Assembly (NCBI RefSeq): GCF_040115645.1
Contig: NC_089577.1
Location: 124,001-188,000, forward strand
Reading direction: 5' to 3'
Length of the DNA: 64,000 nt
DNA from: Euwallacea fornicatus
Taxonomy: Eukaryota; Arthropoda; Insecta; Coleoptera; Curculionidae
Part shown: piece by piece, positions 25,632 to 37,430 of the stretch
How the letters are laid out: every line of letters begins with the position of its first letter
Numbering within the stretch: the stretch's first letter is position 1
Position numbers and translations under genes: made by a program
The notes under the pieces: model-generated
Told to the model about the DNA's origin: nothing
Databases searched by the model: none
Seen by the model: only the letters and a program-made list of their open reading frames with translations

Positions 25632-27380
25632 ATGATACCGTTTAAAGCCATAAAGTATAGTGCAGTGCTAATTATCCTGATTTGCATTCAGAAATCCTTG
25701 CAAAAGGAAGCAGAAATCGGCAGGAGAAGATTTGATTTCCGGGATTCCGTCAGAACCAGCCTCTATTCCAATGCTAGAGTTTCTCCCTCCAAGTATATCC
25801 AAGATGTCAGGGCAGATTCACGCCGAGCCAGAATCGACTCCAGGGACATTCGCACTGATTTCAGGGAAATTATGGATGTGTCGTCTACAAGCAACAGATA
25901 TATGGACAGCCAGAGGGAGAGCCGCTTTGATGGTAATAGAAGATACAGGGAATTTGCTAGAAACAGGAATGTTGCTCGTATGAATGTTGTTGAACTCAGA
26001 AATCAGCTCAGAGGTTTCACTACAAGAGACAGTCGTATTTCTCCTGCAAGAGAGGATGTCTCGGGCATACGCCGAGTAAGTGAACGCTCTTTCGTTGCAG
26101 CTGATGGAAGGGATACGAGAGAAGTGCGTTCTTCAAGGGATACTTCAGCTTTTAGAAGTGACAATTTGGTCAGAAGAGAGAGTCGTGAATTTAACTCAAA
26201 AGAGTCTTTACTTTCCACTAAAAGGGATTTGCGTTCAGTTCGCAGATCTCTCTTCTCTGTCCGAAATAGGGACTTTTCTGATAATCAGCTTCGCACCAGA
26301 AGGGAAGAATCACGGCTTGCAAAAATGGAAGCTACTAGAAAGGAACGAAAAGAGGTTATTGCTAATGTTGAACTAAATAACGTTCGTCTTCCTATCAGAA
26401 AGACTAAACGGGATTTGACATCAACCAGAGATGGATCATCAGGGTTAAGCCGAAAGGAAATCGGCAGATCTCTCTCATCTGAAAGAAGGAACTTTGCCAC
26501 CAGAAGAGAAGAAAGACATTCTGCAAGCACACCAGCTAGTAGGGTCGTCCGTGCAGTTGACTCAATAAGAGATTCTCGATTTTATACTAGAAAAAATGAA
26601 AGAGATATGAAATCAGCTAGATTATCAGGATCAGCCAGAAGCAAGGAAATACGCTTTACAAGGGCAGCAGTGACTAGGAGGAATATGCGTCGTGATACTA
26701 ACGCCAGTAATGCCCGTATGTCTGTAACAAGGACTGAAAGAGATTTGTCATCGACTAGAGACGAATCACGAAGTTTTATAATCACATCCGAAAGAAGGGA
26801 ATTTTATGATGTCGTCGCTAGGCGAGACGAATCCCGTTTCGCAAGATCATCTGTTAGAAGGGACATTAATGCAAGGGAAGCTCGACTCTTTAATGTAAGA
26901 AGTGAAGAAAGGGACTTGGTACCAACTAGCATCACGGAAGATCGAAGAATTTCTTCACCGGAACGAATAAGAGATTCGTCTAAAATTTACAGTAAAGATG
27001 CCAGGAGGATTGAGAAATTTAGAGCCCTCTCCAGGGATGCGAATAATGGTGACATTAATAACGACTTCAATAGGGCCCAAATTATGGATGAAGGTATAGT
27101 CTTGGGTTGTGCTAAACTATAAACACAGGATCGGACTATTTGCCATTTTTAGGGCTTTATATAGATGCTCTGGTGTCTTCCAGAGATACAGAAAGATCCA
27201 ACATCGTAAGGAACGCCATTGAAGCTGTAGCTATAATATGGCTTGTTGGACTAATCAATCGCCAAAATTCCAAGGGAGGATTAGGGTAAACTTTTTATTC
27301 TTTTTGTAAGGATTTATATATGATATTTTTCCTTTTACAGGATGTTTCGCAGCTGGTTGCAGCCATGCAAAATTAACTGA
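25632..27380 (+). CDS. Secreted Arg/Ser/Asp-rich repeat protein, function unknown
   Basis: Three exons: 25632-27093, 27153-27285, 27341-27380, giving 544 residues. A signal peptide is clear (KYSAVLIILICIQKSLQ). The mature part is dominated by Arg, Ser, Asp and Glu, with many dibasic RR and SRD/RDS motifs. It has no Cys until one near the C-terminus (QPCKIN). A recurring unit is built around RD(L/M)xSxR, for example KRDLRSVR,  KRDLTSTRD, ERDMKSAR and ERDLSSTRD, with a weaker ERDLVPTS. These fall at about residues 196, 258, 322, 368 and 424, a spacing of roughly 45-65 residues. The small exons add a short hydrophobic stretch (AVAIIWLVGLIN). I do not recognise a family. The composition resembles structural or secreted matrix proteins, but that is a guess. 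Without splicing at 27093 the frame closes at 27122. Confidence 0.75.
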
Positions 27381-27467
27381 GTACTGTTTTACCTTCTAGA
27401 GAGGAAAGTGTATATTTTGCATCATTTAAAACACTTATTATTGTTGACGATGTCTACCAAAGTCTAT

Positions 27468-27486
27468 AATAAAATCGATGAATAAA
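27468..27486 (+). terminator. Two AATAAA signals after the RDL-repeat gene
   Basis: AATAAA occurs at 27468-27473 and again at 27481-27486, about 90-105 nt after the stop codon. Confidence 0.6.
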
Positions 27487-28227
27487 TATTGCGTAGATAC
27501 ATATTGAATTTGGGTTGTTTACATTCCAATTTCGTAAAAGTGCCTTTTATTAAAAATAATAATTTAAAATTACAATTTACAAACACAATAAATGCGAGAA
27601 CCGTTCACAAAATAAGCAGAGACTGTCCCAAATTCGTAGCGTCCCGGAAACTGTGAGAGACCTTGTCGTAAGATCTGATATACTATATTACTGCAGGACA
27701 GATATCATTCACATACATGAATTAAATTCTTAAAGTTATAATGTGTGAGTAATAATGTGTGCCTAACGGAGATGGGCAAATTAGAACTAGAACAACCTGA
27801 ACTAAACTTTTACCAGAGAAAATCATTAACGGGTTAATTATTAGTAGGGCCGGAAATAGAGAACTTAATGTCCAATAGTTAGGAAAATCAAATTTTACAA
27901 AAAATAACCATGTTTTCAGTCTAGATTCGAGGCTGTAAGTAATATGGTATGACCTTCTCTTTTCCTCTACTTCAAGGCTATCTTAGGTCAGATTTATACA
28001 AGTTTGTGTCCGTAACAACGTTTTTTCTTATTTTAAAAATCTGCATTAACAAGAAAAACTAATCCTCGATGACTAATCACTACCAGTTTTCGAAGTCTCA
28101 ATACACAAATTCGAGACACTCTGTACTTTCTAAGAGTCGTTCATCTGTATTAACAAAAACATATATGTATGTATATATACACCTATATTACCAATATGAG
28201 TACTTCCTGTTATTTTTTGAAAGTAGT
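27487..28227. other. Convergent spacer
   Basis: Nothing coding seen. The RDL-repeat gene ends from the left and the calpain 3' UTR enters from the right on the minus strand. Confidence 0.5.
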
Positions 28228-31200
28228 TTAGCAGCTCAAGGAGGATTTCAGCCACTGCAAAAAGAGAAATAATTGAACATCATGAAATTAGTTAATGTTC
28301 TTTATTACTACCTCTGATAAATTTAACTTTATGCTACCATTCTGCAAGGGATCCTTAGATTCAAAGATATCTGTAACATAGCAAATTAATCATACGAATT
28401 CAATTTACTAACCTTAGGCACTTACTGAAAGCGACAGTGAGGTGCAGGATTGCAGATACAAAATCCCCAAAGCGTAACGTTCCATCTTTCCTCATATACC
28501 TGGAATTATTAACGTTCAATAATGATTATCATCTCAAATATCTGATATGCTTTTACCTTAAAATTAACGTCGCAAGCACCTCACTGCTCAACTGAAACCC
28601 AACTTCAAGTAAAGCATCCCTAAACCTCTCTGCCTTCAGAATTCCAGTCTTCTCTTTGGAGTGATTTTTAAATGCCGTCTGCCAGAATTTAAGACTACAC
28701 ATCAGATCCTTGAAATCGTTGAATTTCAATCTACCAGTGCCTAAGTTCTGTGAGAAATTCAATGTGTACTAAATTAATCCTTTTCATTGAATAACACTAC
28801 CTCGAAGGTGAATACAATCTGCCTACAAACTTCTATTGAGGCGCAGCTTTTAATATAATCATTAGGCAGGCAGGCGTCTAGCAATTCCTGCAGCTCAAAG
28901 GCATTCACAGTCCTGTGTTCATCGGCCAATTGTAAGAAAACTGCTTCATACTGACTGAAGCTTTTGCCATCCAGCAGAGGAGGAGCCTTGACTATTGCTG
29001 ATTTCACTAAAAAAAATATATGTAGTATGGCCCTTAAAAGTTAAATAAATTATGTACCTAAAAATGGCACTGTATCCACTAACTTCAATTTCAAAGGCTT
29101 GCTCGAATAGACCCGTAAAGTAAACCCAGATTCTTGACCAGGCTCAAAGGTTGTGGGAACTATTAGGTACCCACCTTGTTCCAACTGACACCTATGACTA
29201 ACTTGCCGACTATTGGTATATTGACTATTAAATAAACTCTTGTTTTTCTTGAAGAAGCCCTTCCCAATTGAATCAGTACTACTCTTTGGCAGGGAATAGG
29301 CCGTAAAGCCTATGACTTTGGGCTCCATGATACTGTGCTGGTTCAGCGAGACCACCACCTCTTCCATCTCACTCAGTAACAAATGCAGCTGGGGATTGAT
29401 GTGGAAGGTATCTGGGTTGTTCCTGCAGCCCCCCGCTGTTACTCCTCTTTGCCAGTGACCTTGGTAGAGACGCATTTGCCAAGTGTTCTTGTTGTGCAAG
29501 CTATAAATGGATATTTCATAGAGTGGTTAGTGGAGAGATATAGTTACAGATTACCTTGGTTCATCACGACTAGTGTCACTGTCCAAATGCACCACTTCCA
29601 AGTGAGTGAAAGTCTGTAGGAACTCTGAGTAGGGCAGCCAGAACTCCTCTTCGTTGAATTTAGTCTGCAGTCTCTCGTATTCGTGAGGCGGCAATTCTGA
29701 CCATTCTGGAGAATCCAGACACATTGGCCCTATGTATTCAATGGGTGACCCCAAAGGATTTCTCAGCTTCACCAATTGCAGCGTCTCATTGTTGAATGTC
29801 TCAACTCTAAAAAATTTTTTAGCTTCGGAAACAGTTCAGGCTAATTGAGGCTAGCTTACCTATCTATCGCATATACCCTGTAATTGACCCCAGTCTGAAT
29901 GCCATTGGCCAACTTTTCAGTGAGAGACCGCACTTGATTAGGGGGTTGAACTGCACAGGTGATAATTGAAGTCATATCAAGCAATTTGTGCAGCAGTCTA
30001 TAATAAATGAATGATGTCTGAATTAAGGAATTCATGTTACACAAATAAAGACCCACCTGGAACACGAAGTGCCATCTTCCTTTATCGGAATGCTCTCTGT
30101 GATACCTCCAGTGAGATCAGCCAGACCATCCAGCAGTGACCCATACTTCAGAGCCTCGTAAGATCCGTGTAATCTGGAATTTACACCATTTTAGTTGGAA
30201 CTCGTATTGGTGTAGCACCAGCAATACTTGGCATAAGCTTTTTCGAGTAATCCCGGCCAGTAATGGTCGGAGTTCTGGGACTGCAGGAAGGCAAGTCTGC
30301 CGTGGACGGTGGGCAAGCGGTCGTCTACAAGAACTTCGGTCCATTCGCCGCACCACCACAACCGGAACCGGAACAATCCACAATATTGGTCGCCGCTGAA
30401 GGATTGATCTGCCGGGACCACCCTGTAGAATAGACCTTTGTTGAGGTACAACACGCCCAGACAGGACACGAGCCATCGGTCTCCTGAAATCAGATTACGG
30501 TTGTGCGAAAACTTCCAATTGGATTGAATGGTGACGTCACGTTTTAAGCGATTCGTAATTGTTTGAAGGGACGCCGAAGCTGTGGATGTGTTTTGTTTCC
30601 TTCAAGAGTGGTGGTCATTTTGCTCTAGAAAAAAGTGGCAAAAAAACGAGAATTTCGGAAAATTTGTTTTTTTCAAAGAAAAGAATTGTGGACAGACTCG
30701 ATTTCAGCATAAAGCCTTAATGGCAGTACGCGAAGAAGAGATTTTATGGGGAATAGAGGTCGAAACATTGAGACAAATCGAACAATCTAATTTAGGGTAA
30801 GTTGGAATGTAATTATTCGCATTATTTATTATAATCTGAAGACGAAAGTTGAAAAAAACCATACAGAAATTTAAATGATTAAATTCCCTGTCCACATTAC
30901 CTAGCAGAAAAAACACGCAGAGCCACCTCTCGGTTCATACTTTAAGTTCAAATTTAACCCTTTCGTTCGTTATTGGTATTACCGCCGTAAAAACAAACCA
31001 GTAAAATCTGCTTTTGCGATGATTTCTTTGGGTGAAGCAAGGTATAATATGTTTCAAAAATTATTTTGATTGATGTGCCACAGTGTTCGAATGATAAGAA
31101 CGAAAGTCGGGTTACCGAGATTTTGAAAAATACCATTTCCAAATGGAGGGATCTAGCATGTTGATTGTAAGCGGAGACGTGCGAATGTATTACGCTCGTG

Positions 31201-34200
31201 ATTTAATTAAAAATTTCAGTGTTGCATCCACTTGTTGTGACCTACTGAGCCGGCATTTGGGAGCGTAGTGCAAGATACTTAACTAATTATTATTATTAAA
31301 TTATATATTAAAATTTACATTAATTTTGAAAAATTATATTTCCCAAATGGTTGACCGATTTTGCGACAGGGACGTATAGATGTATTTAGTCCTTGATTCA
31401 GTTAATATGACAGGCATGCGCCCATTGACTGTAACCTACTTAGGTGGCATTTGGGGCATTAATGCGAGGAGCTAATTTCACTAATAATTAACACTAATGT
31501 TGAAAAATTATACAAGGCGTAACATTGCATCATCGAGATATTTCAAGGAGCGACAGTACTCGGCAGCAAAATAATTTTAAAAAAATGCTAATAAACACAT
31601 GATCAAAGCCGCTTAATTTTCGATATACAGGGTGAAAAAGTTTTACATTTTTTCTCATAGTTAGCGGTTTTCTCACGCAAGCCTTGAATTAATTTTTTGA
31701 AATTTCGTACACTTATTTTCTTCAAGACCTTCTATAAGAAAATATCAAAATGTCGATAGCCATATACAGGGTGTTACGTTTTTTTCAGTCATATAATACT
31801 TTATATTTTGTATCTTTTGGAATTGGATACCTTTGGAAGATCCCGTAGGAATTCTGATGGTAAATTTAAATATCCTCAATTGTTAAACTTCTTGGTCTCT
31901 TGCAGTAGTTTTGTATCTCTCCGTGTTTTGCTAGAATTGGCAGAACATCTATGGACGCTAATAAACAATGTAAAATGTGTAAGAAAAAAAATCCGGGTCA
32001 GTTATTAAATATCTGAAGCCTAAAATACATGATGATATGTTACACCCTGAATTTCCGAAATGGTTGACTGATTTCAGACAGAGGCGTGCAGATATATTTA
32101 CTCTCTAGTTGAGTTAAAAATGAGAGTGATTCATTCTCCGACAGTAAACGTAAATGCATGTTCCCCTTTTTCTGTAGAAACATATGGTGGTGTGGAAGGT
32201 TTTGCACCATTTCATACACTCGAGACATGCGCATAATTGATTCTGAACATCCATCCTTGAACCCTGCTCTCTGTGAAGTTTCCGCTAATTGCCTGAATAA
32301 TGACAATTTACCGGAAATTTCCGAAAACTAGGACGGATTAAGTTGATTTCTTTAAAATCAGTCTCTTAAAACCAAATGTCTATCGTCCTTTACCCGTTTA
32401 ATTTTTCCTCAAGCTCTAAAGCAAAACCTAAACCGTCTAACATCCAAGACAATATTTAGATCAAGATATTGCAACAAGCAATAAAACTTCAGCCAAGACA
32501 GATCTATTATGATGCCTACCTCGTAAAGCCGCACGAACAGTATGGACCTCCCTGCAATAAAAATCATCTGTTCGCGAAGAAAACGAAAGTCTTTTAATGA
32601 CAATAATGACACGGTCGGAAGTCCTCCACCATCGGATAAAACGACGCAGTTATTTCAGCATTAAGTAGCAACTGTTAGGTGTAAAAACCGCCATTATTGC
32701 CATTATAATATATCACGTGCGCAAGGACCGTGCCATTTTATGTAGTGCAGTTTTTGGAACGTGACTTAAGCATATCAGCAGGATGTCATCAGTTTTCTCT
32801 CCGTAAGACGCCTCCTATCTGATTTATCACCATTGAGGCCTCAGAGAGGCCGGATTAAACGGATAACCGCTTCTAAGACATCCCCAAAGGAAGAAATCAA
32901 GGGGTGCAAGGTCGGGAGATCTAGCTGGCCACTCGGTGGTATCTCTTCTGCCAATAGACCTATCAGGAGAATTATTATCAAGAACCTGTAAAATCGGTAA
33001 AACGTAATGTGAAAAGGCACCATCCTATTGGAAATATAGCGTGGTCGTTTAGAGAATCTGAACATTTTTAAAATGATATGTCACCAGGCCCACTTTTCCT
33101 AGTGAAGCAAACGAAGGGGGTGCCACCCCTGCGCACCCCCAGGAAAAATAAATCTCCTCAGTAAAACGGCACTGGAGCCCGTACTTCTGACCCCCCCCCT
33201 CATTCTAAGGACGACGTGTCTGAGCGTTTTAAACTTTAATTTGCATTTCTACAAATCTGGGGTGTGGCAAGTTGTTAAAAAAACACTCGAAATAATTGGG
33301 ACTTGCAGAGTTTTCCTGGTCGCGGTTAATCCTGGTTAATTCGAATATAAAATTTGGTTGATTGTGATGAGCTCGTGCCATCTGGTTGATAGTTTAAAAT
33401 TTCTTTAGGAAAGTCGCGTCGGGATTAAAGATGCCTCTTATCTAATCCAACATCTTCAGGGCCTTAGAGGTGCCGCGATAAACAGATAAACGTGCGTGTG
33501 CGCTGACCTTTATGCAAGGTCCCATGTGAATTCCTTATTAGTAAACAATCTAGATAGATAAAATGCTGGCTACACCTGTTCGCTGCTCTACGGTAAAATC
33601 CGGCTGCAAGGTTAAACCAAGATAGTGGTCTAGTATGTTAATCGTTCGAGAATGGTAATTATTGGACATTGCTCATATTTTCATTAAACTTTCTCCTTGT
33701 CCAGTCGGTATAAATCATTGTGTCAAAAAAACGTTGTTTACTGTGTAACATTGGGTAAATCCATCTCGAAATGTCCATGACGGATAATGGAAAGAAGGGG
33801 CCGATTACCATTAAGGTCGTTGCTTTTAGCCACTCAAGTGGCAAAATCGTTTTGATTGTTTCCTCGATTTCACGCAATTTTACTACATTACATCAAAGTG
33901 CTTTTGCAAAATTCGCGGGAATTGCACTTTAATAACGATTACCTTCGATTCGTGGGCGACTATAGATTTTGCATTAACCAGCACAATGTCCTGTGTTTAG
34001 TACGTACGCTCATTTTCTATTTATTGCCATATCAAGAGCTCCTTCTAAGAAGTGAAAGCACTATGCAGTACCTATACAACGCGGTAAATGTCCTAGGGCC
34101 GGACATTATTTACGGTTTCCATCACAAATAGTCAAGAATATTGGGTTTACACTCAATCTACTTGCACTTCCTTCAAAGTAGCTAATTACATAAAGCCTGA

Positions 34201-36292
34201 ACAGACAAGAGGCGAAATTTATTATGGCGCGGAAGTATAATTTCCAATAAAAACGAACAAAAGTCTGAAATATGTGGGCAGTCGAGTGCAGTAAAAGGAC
34301 GAATGCAGGGACGTACTTGACACCAGCAGCAGACCTTGTTCCTTTTGCGTCACGAAAGAAATTGAGAAAAAATTGCAGATGATAGAGACGAGAATTGTGT
34401 CCATGAACTTAACATAGGAAACGTAGGAGTCAAAGCATTAACATTCACCAGGCGATTTCACGCAGGAAATGTGCCTATACAGGATGTGGCAAAATATCGG
34501 CTCTGTTTGATTTGACTGCACGGTGTTGTGAATTGTAATTGGAGGTTGCGTGTATATTCAAAATTCAGATCATTCCAGGTCAATCACGAATCGGCCGTTC
34601 TAGCAATATTTCAAAGAAATTCTAGGCGCTTCAAGTTAGTGGCCAGTGACGTTATACCGGATGTATGGTTGAAAACTTGCCGGATTTTTAGAAGGGCAAA
34701 CTAAGAGTAAAAATGCTGGGCCACGAAAACCTTAGAATGGAAGAGGAAGGCGGAAGATGAAAAAATTTCCCACTCCCGATCGACAATATCGCCCTTCGTT
34801 TTTTTGAACAGGGAACGAGGGTCAAGTGACGCATAATCTAAAGGTCTTCCAATTATCTGAACAATCGCGTCAACGTTTCGATTTTTATGAAAAGTGTTTC
34901 TTAAGTTTCCAAGAAATTTTCGAAACGCATTCCATTGTTCTCCATGGAATAACACAAACGGTCTTCAAACTGTCGTAGCACTTCTTCGACGTTCGTTGTG
35001 GAAAGTTCCAAGCTCCTACACTTTTTTGACGTAATACTTGAAGATCCTGCACGGAAGTCTCGCAGACCATGCTGTTAAGATACCTCCAAAAAAGAAGTCA
35101 AGAGATATAGAATCGGGAGATCTAGCTGGCCATCCATGTGTGCGTCTTCTGTCAATCCGTCTACACACGAATTATTTCCACGAATCTGTCCAACCGGTGA
35201 AACGTAATTCCAAGAGAGGCACCATCCTGTCGAAAATGTAGTGAATCCTCGTCCAACGTCGGGTGTCCATTTTTACTCATTGCAGAGTTGTCCTGGCCCT
35301 AATTAATCCGGATTAATTCGATTGTAAAACGTGGTTGATTGGAATCAGCCCGTCGCGTCCGGTTAACAGTCCAAGATTTCTCTAGGAAAATCGCGTCGGG
35401 CTTGGCGGGTCATTACTGGCGATTAGGCCCGGCGTTCAAGTCAAAATTTACCACATGGTTTCTGGTTAGTTAAGTTTAATTCGAAAAATCACGTGGCATC
35501 TGCTAGTAAATTTACATCTTGATGGTTGGAGAAAATTGTTTCAATAAACCGCATAATTTCGCAACCCAGCGGCGTCCACGATGAGTTTCTATAGCAACCA
35601 GCGGTTTCAATACTGATTTCTTGTACTCGAAATTCTAATAATGCCAAATCCTAAAGTACGTCTACGCCAATGAGTTTGCAGCCGTAAGGACGTTCTCAAG
35701 CTTGGAACATGTGTCTTGCCAATTGGGAAATTTACGATTTAAGTTAAACAGAGTGAGAGGCATGCCGGCCATGGATGAACTCGAAGATTATTTTCAAAAT
35801 TAGAACATTTATTATAGTCAAATCCATACACTTACCCATCTTTCCCGAATTGATGTCAAACTGCGCAGGCCCATCTTGGATAAATCCCGGCCTGGGGCAC
35901 AGATCCTATACAGATAAATTAGCAATTTTAAGCGATCGCCTAATAATAAATCAGCGGGCGTCTGCTATTAGGCAGAAGCACAATCGGAAGGTGTCGAAGT
36001 ACACCTCCGCCTTATGCAAGAATTTCTACTCATCGAGAAAGGAAAGACAAAGTAAAAAGTGAATGCAATCCGCCCACTGAAACTATGCCCACTTAAGGTG
36101 TCTTGTGCGTTACCAAATATGAAATTAACCGAAGAAGATGACGAAATTGCGAACCTTTGGTCGCTTCCAGGTGAACTGGAAAGGGGGCGTCTGGTGGTAG
36201 AAGACCGAGACTTGGGTGGCCGGGAAATCGGGGTCTTCCCATAATTCTCCGCGTTTCAGACAGGCCCTCCGAATCCTCTCGTACTCGCTCAT
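28228..36292 (-). CDS. CalpC: Calpain lacking catalytic Cys and His (CalpC-like)
   Basis: Twelve coding exons: 36292-36155, 35905-35836, 30483-30228, 30173-30057, 29997-29860, 29806-29555, 29500-29058, 29006-28801, 28747-28557, 28499-28426, 28370-28312, 28254-28228 (656 residues, phases agree). The protein starts MSEYERIRR, then LWEDPDFPAT and FYHQTPPFQFTWKRP, the calpain N-terminal signature. The protease core has GKMGDRWLVSCL where active calpains have GDCW, so Cys is Arg72. GIQTGVNYRVYAIDRV aligns to the GHAYSVT site, so His is Val231. The Asn is kept (LRNPLG, Asn256), though the following Trp is Leu. A C2-like domain and a penta-EF-hand domain follow, ending WLKSSLSC. Drosophila CalpC is also reported as catalytically dead. 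A role as a regulator or binding protein is inference. Intron 2 (30484-35835) is 5.4 kb and full of transposon debris. An acceptor just before the ATG implies a 5' UTR exon upstream. Confidence 0.93.
31220..32125. repeat. Diverged dispersed repeats in calpain intron 2
   Basis: Similar blocks recur here. CCAAATGGTTGACCGATTTT at about 31350, followed by an ACAGGGACGT and a GATGTATTTAGT block, matches CGAAATGGTTGACTGATTTC at about 32057, followed by ACAGAGGCGTGCAG and TATATTTACT. A second pair is CCTACTGAGCCGGCATTTGGG near 31241 (first 20 bases compared) and CCTACTTAGGTGGCATTTGG near 31435. These look like fragments of one old repeat family inserted or duplicated several times. Confidence 0.5.
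31767..32049. mobile_element. Short CAGGGTG-ended MITE-like element
   Basis: CAGGGTGTTAC at 31767 and its near-inverse GTTACACCCTG ending at 32049 delimit 283 bases without a coding frame. TA precedes the left end; the right flank is AA, so a duplication is not proven. The ends match those of the foldback element at 4799-5966, which suggests one transposon family. Another CAGGGTG at about 31627 may mark a further, truncated copy. Confidence 0.45.
32866..33066 (-). pseudogene. DDE transposase fragment A (IS630/Tc1/mariner-like), degenerate
   Basis: The minus strand reads LYFQ, an in-frame TAG, then DGAFSHYV, a stretch ending GRRDTTEW, and WPARSPDLAPLDFFLWG. The (Q)DGAPPH and PRSPDLTPLDFFLWG signatures are typical of insect DDE transposases of this superfamily. 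The stop inside the QDG motif and the lack of flanking coding sequence show that it is dead. It lies inside calpain intron 2. Confidence 0.7.
33067..34879. other. Intron DNA between two transposase fragments
   Basis: No gene seen. The left part (33290-33425) belongs to a repeat shared with 35276-35400. ORFs at 33659-33877 (minus) and 33856-34131 (plus) have no motif. Confidence 0.45.
33290..33425. repeat. Direct repeat copy 1, transposon end
   Basis: GCAGAGTTTTCCTGG..., then GGTTAATTCGA, GGTTGATTG, AGTTTAAAATTTCTTTAGG and AAAGTCGCGTCGGG in order match the series at 35280-35400 (GCAGAGTTGTCCTGG, GGATTAATTCGA, GGTTGATTG, AAGATTTCTCTAGG, AAATCGCGTCGGG). Each copy lies to the right of a transposase fragment, at about the same distance from fragment A and adjacent to fragment B. 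They probably represent the same end of two element copies. Confidence 0.6.
34880..35265 (-). pseudogene. DDE transposase fragment B, degenerate, with C-terminus
   Basis: The minus strand reads LHFRQDGASLG, frameshifts, then WPARSPDSISLDFF, and after another shift VCETSVQDLQVLRQK. That last piece resembles the VYETP...LRQ segment near the end of this transposase family. It is a second copy of the element seen at 32866-33066, same orientation, with several frameshifts and stops. Between them the two fragments cover the C-terminal third of the transposase. Confidence 0.65.
35276..35400. repeat. Direct repeat copy 2, transposon end
   Basis: Partner of the repeat at 33290-33425 in the same orientation; the shared blocks are listed there. 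Confidence 0.6.
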
Positions 36293-37430
36293 ACCTGAAA
36301 CAAACGAATTTCTGAAGCAAAAACCGAGTTCGGGTGGGTCAATGAAATCCATCCACACAGGAGGTTGCCTCTTTGCCTCGACTTTTGATTGAAGAGTTTT
36401 AGCGCGAAGAAGCGCTTTAAAATTCACCAGAATTTTTACAAGTACATTTCGCAACAGCATTTCCTAACATAAATCCTAACCACCGCAGAGTATTGTTCAA
36501 AGATATTCCCATCAGTGTTAATTAGATAACTGCGAGGGAAATTAGGCCTCGCTATCATTAGCGGATTTGAGTTTTCTTCCTGAAGTGGCCGGTGGACAAT
36601 GGACGATTAAAACAAAACAAGTAGAGCAATCGATATAATAGGAGGAAGTCATGTAGTATGCGAATAAATGGTGACATTTATATGGGCCAAAAACCAACTG
36701 GCGGCTTTGGTGAAGACCTTGGGCCCACTCGGCCCATTATTATCAGTAATCTGTGTGCGCTAACGGTGCTCCAGTACTAATTAAAATACCAGAAATACGC
36801 GCACTTGCAGGTACAAAAGGCCATTAACTCGAGAAAAGTGGTTAGATATAGCATATAGAGGCATTGCTAGATATGTGAGTGCAACAATAAATAAATCTCT
36901 GATCTGCAGTGTCTGCCTACCAGTTTCGCGGATAATAAACAGATCGTATCGGCCGGTAATCAACTGTGAACACCTTTAGAAGAATTTTCATCCTCTAAAG
37001 GTCGTTGATCCATTTTGTCTTTGGCGTTTGATTGTGCAGCATCAAAGTAGGAACGATCTGAACATGTGCGTACAAAAATTAAAGTTCCTAACGTCAAAGA
37101 AAATGATCACAGTCTGGCAACAGGGAACGCACTTGATAGCACACATTACCCCATCTGTGAACAAGGGTACGCCCCATCGTTGCCATTTAGCTGCAGCGTG
37201 GACGTTGCCCGTAATTTCGTTCGTTCAAACGGGGGCTTTTTCGAGATTTTCTTAATGTTTTTGAACCTACCAAAACAAGTTCCAATGCCAGAGATAACTC
37301 CCAGAATTACTGAATGTTTGAGGCTTTTTTGGGCGAATTGGGATATCTGACGTTTTTTTAAATGTCAAGATCCGCGAAATTTTCGTACTTTACTTCAATT
37401 TGAGATTTTTTTGCAATTTCCCTAAAAATC
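36293..37430. other. Calpain upstream region
   Basis: No coding exon identified. An AG acceptor directly before the calpain ATG (TTTCAGGTATG) means its first, non-coding exon is somewhere in this upstream DNA, possibly at the motif cluster at 37.4-37.6 kb. ORFs at 36781-36963 and 37028-37350 have no motif. Confidence 0.4.
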
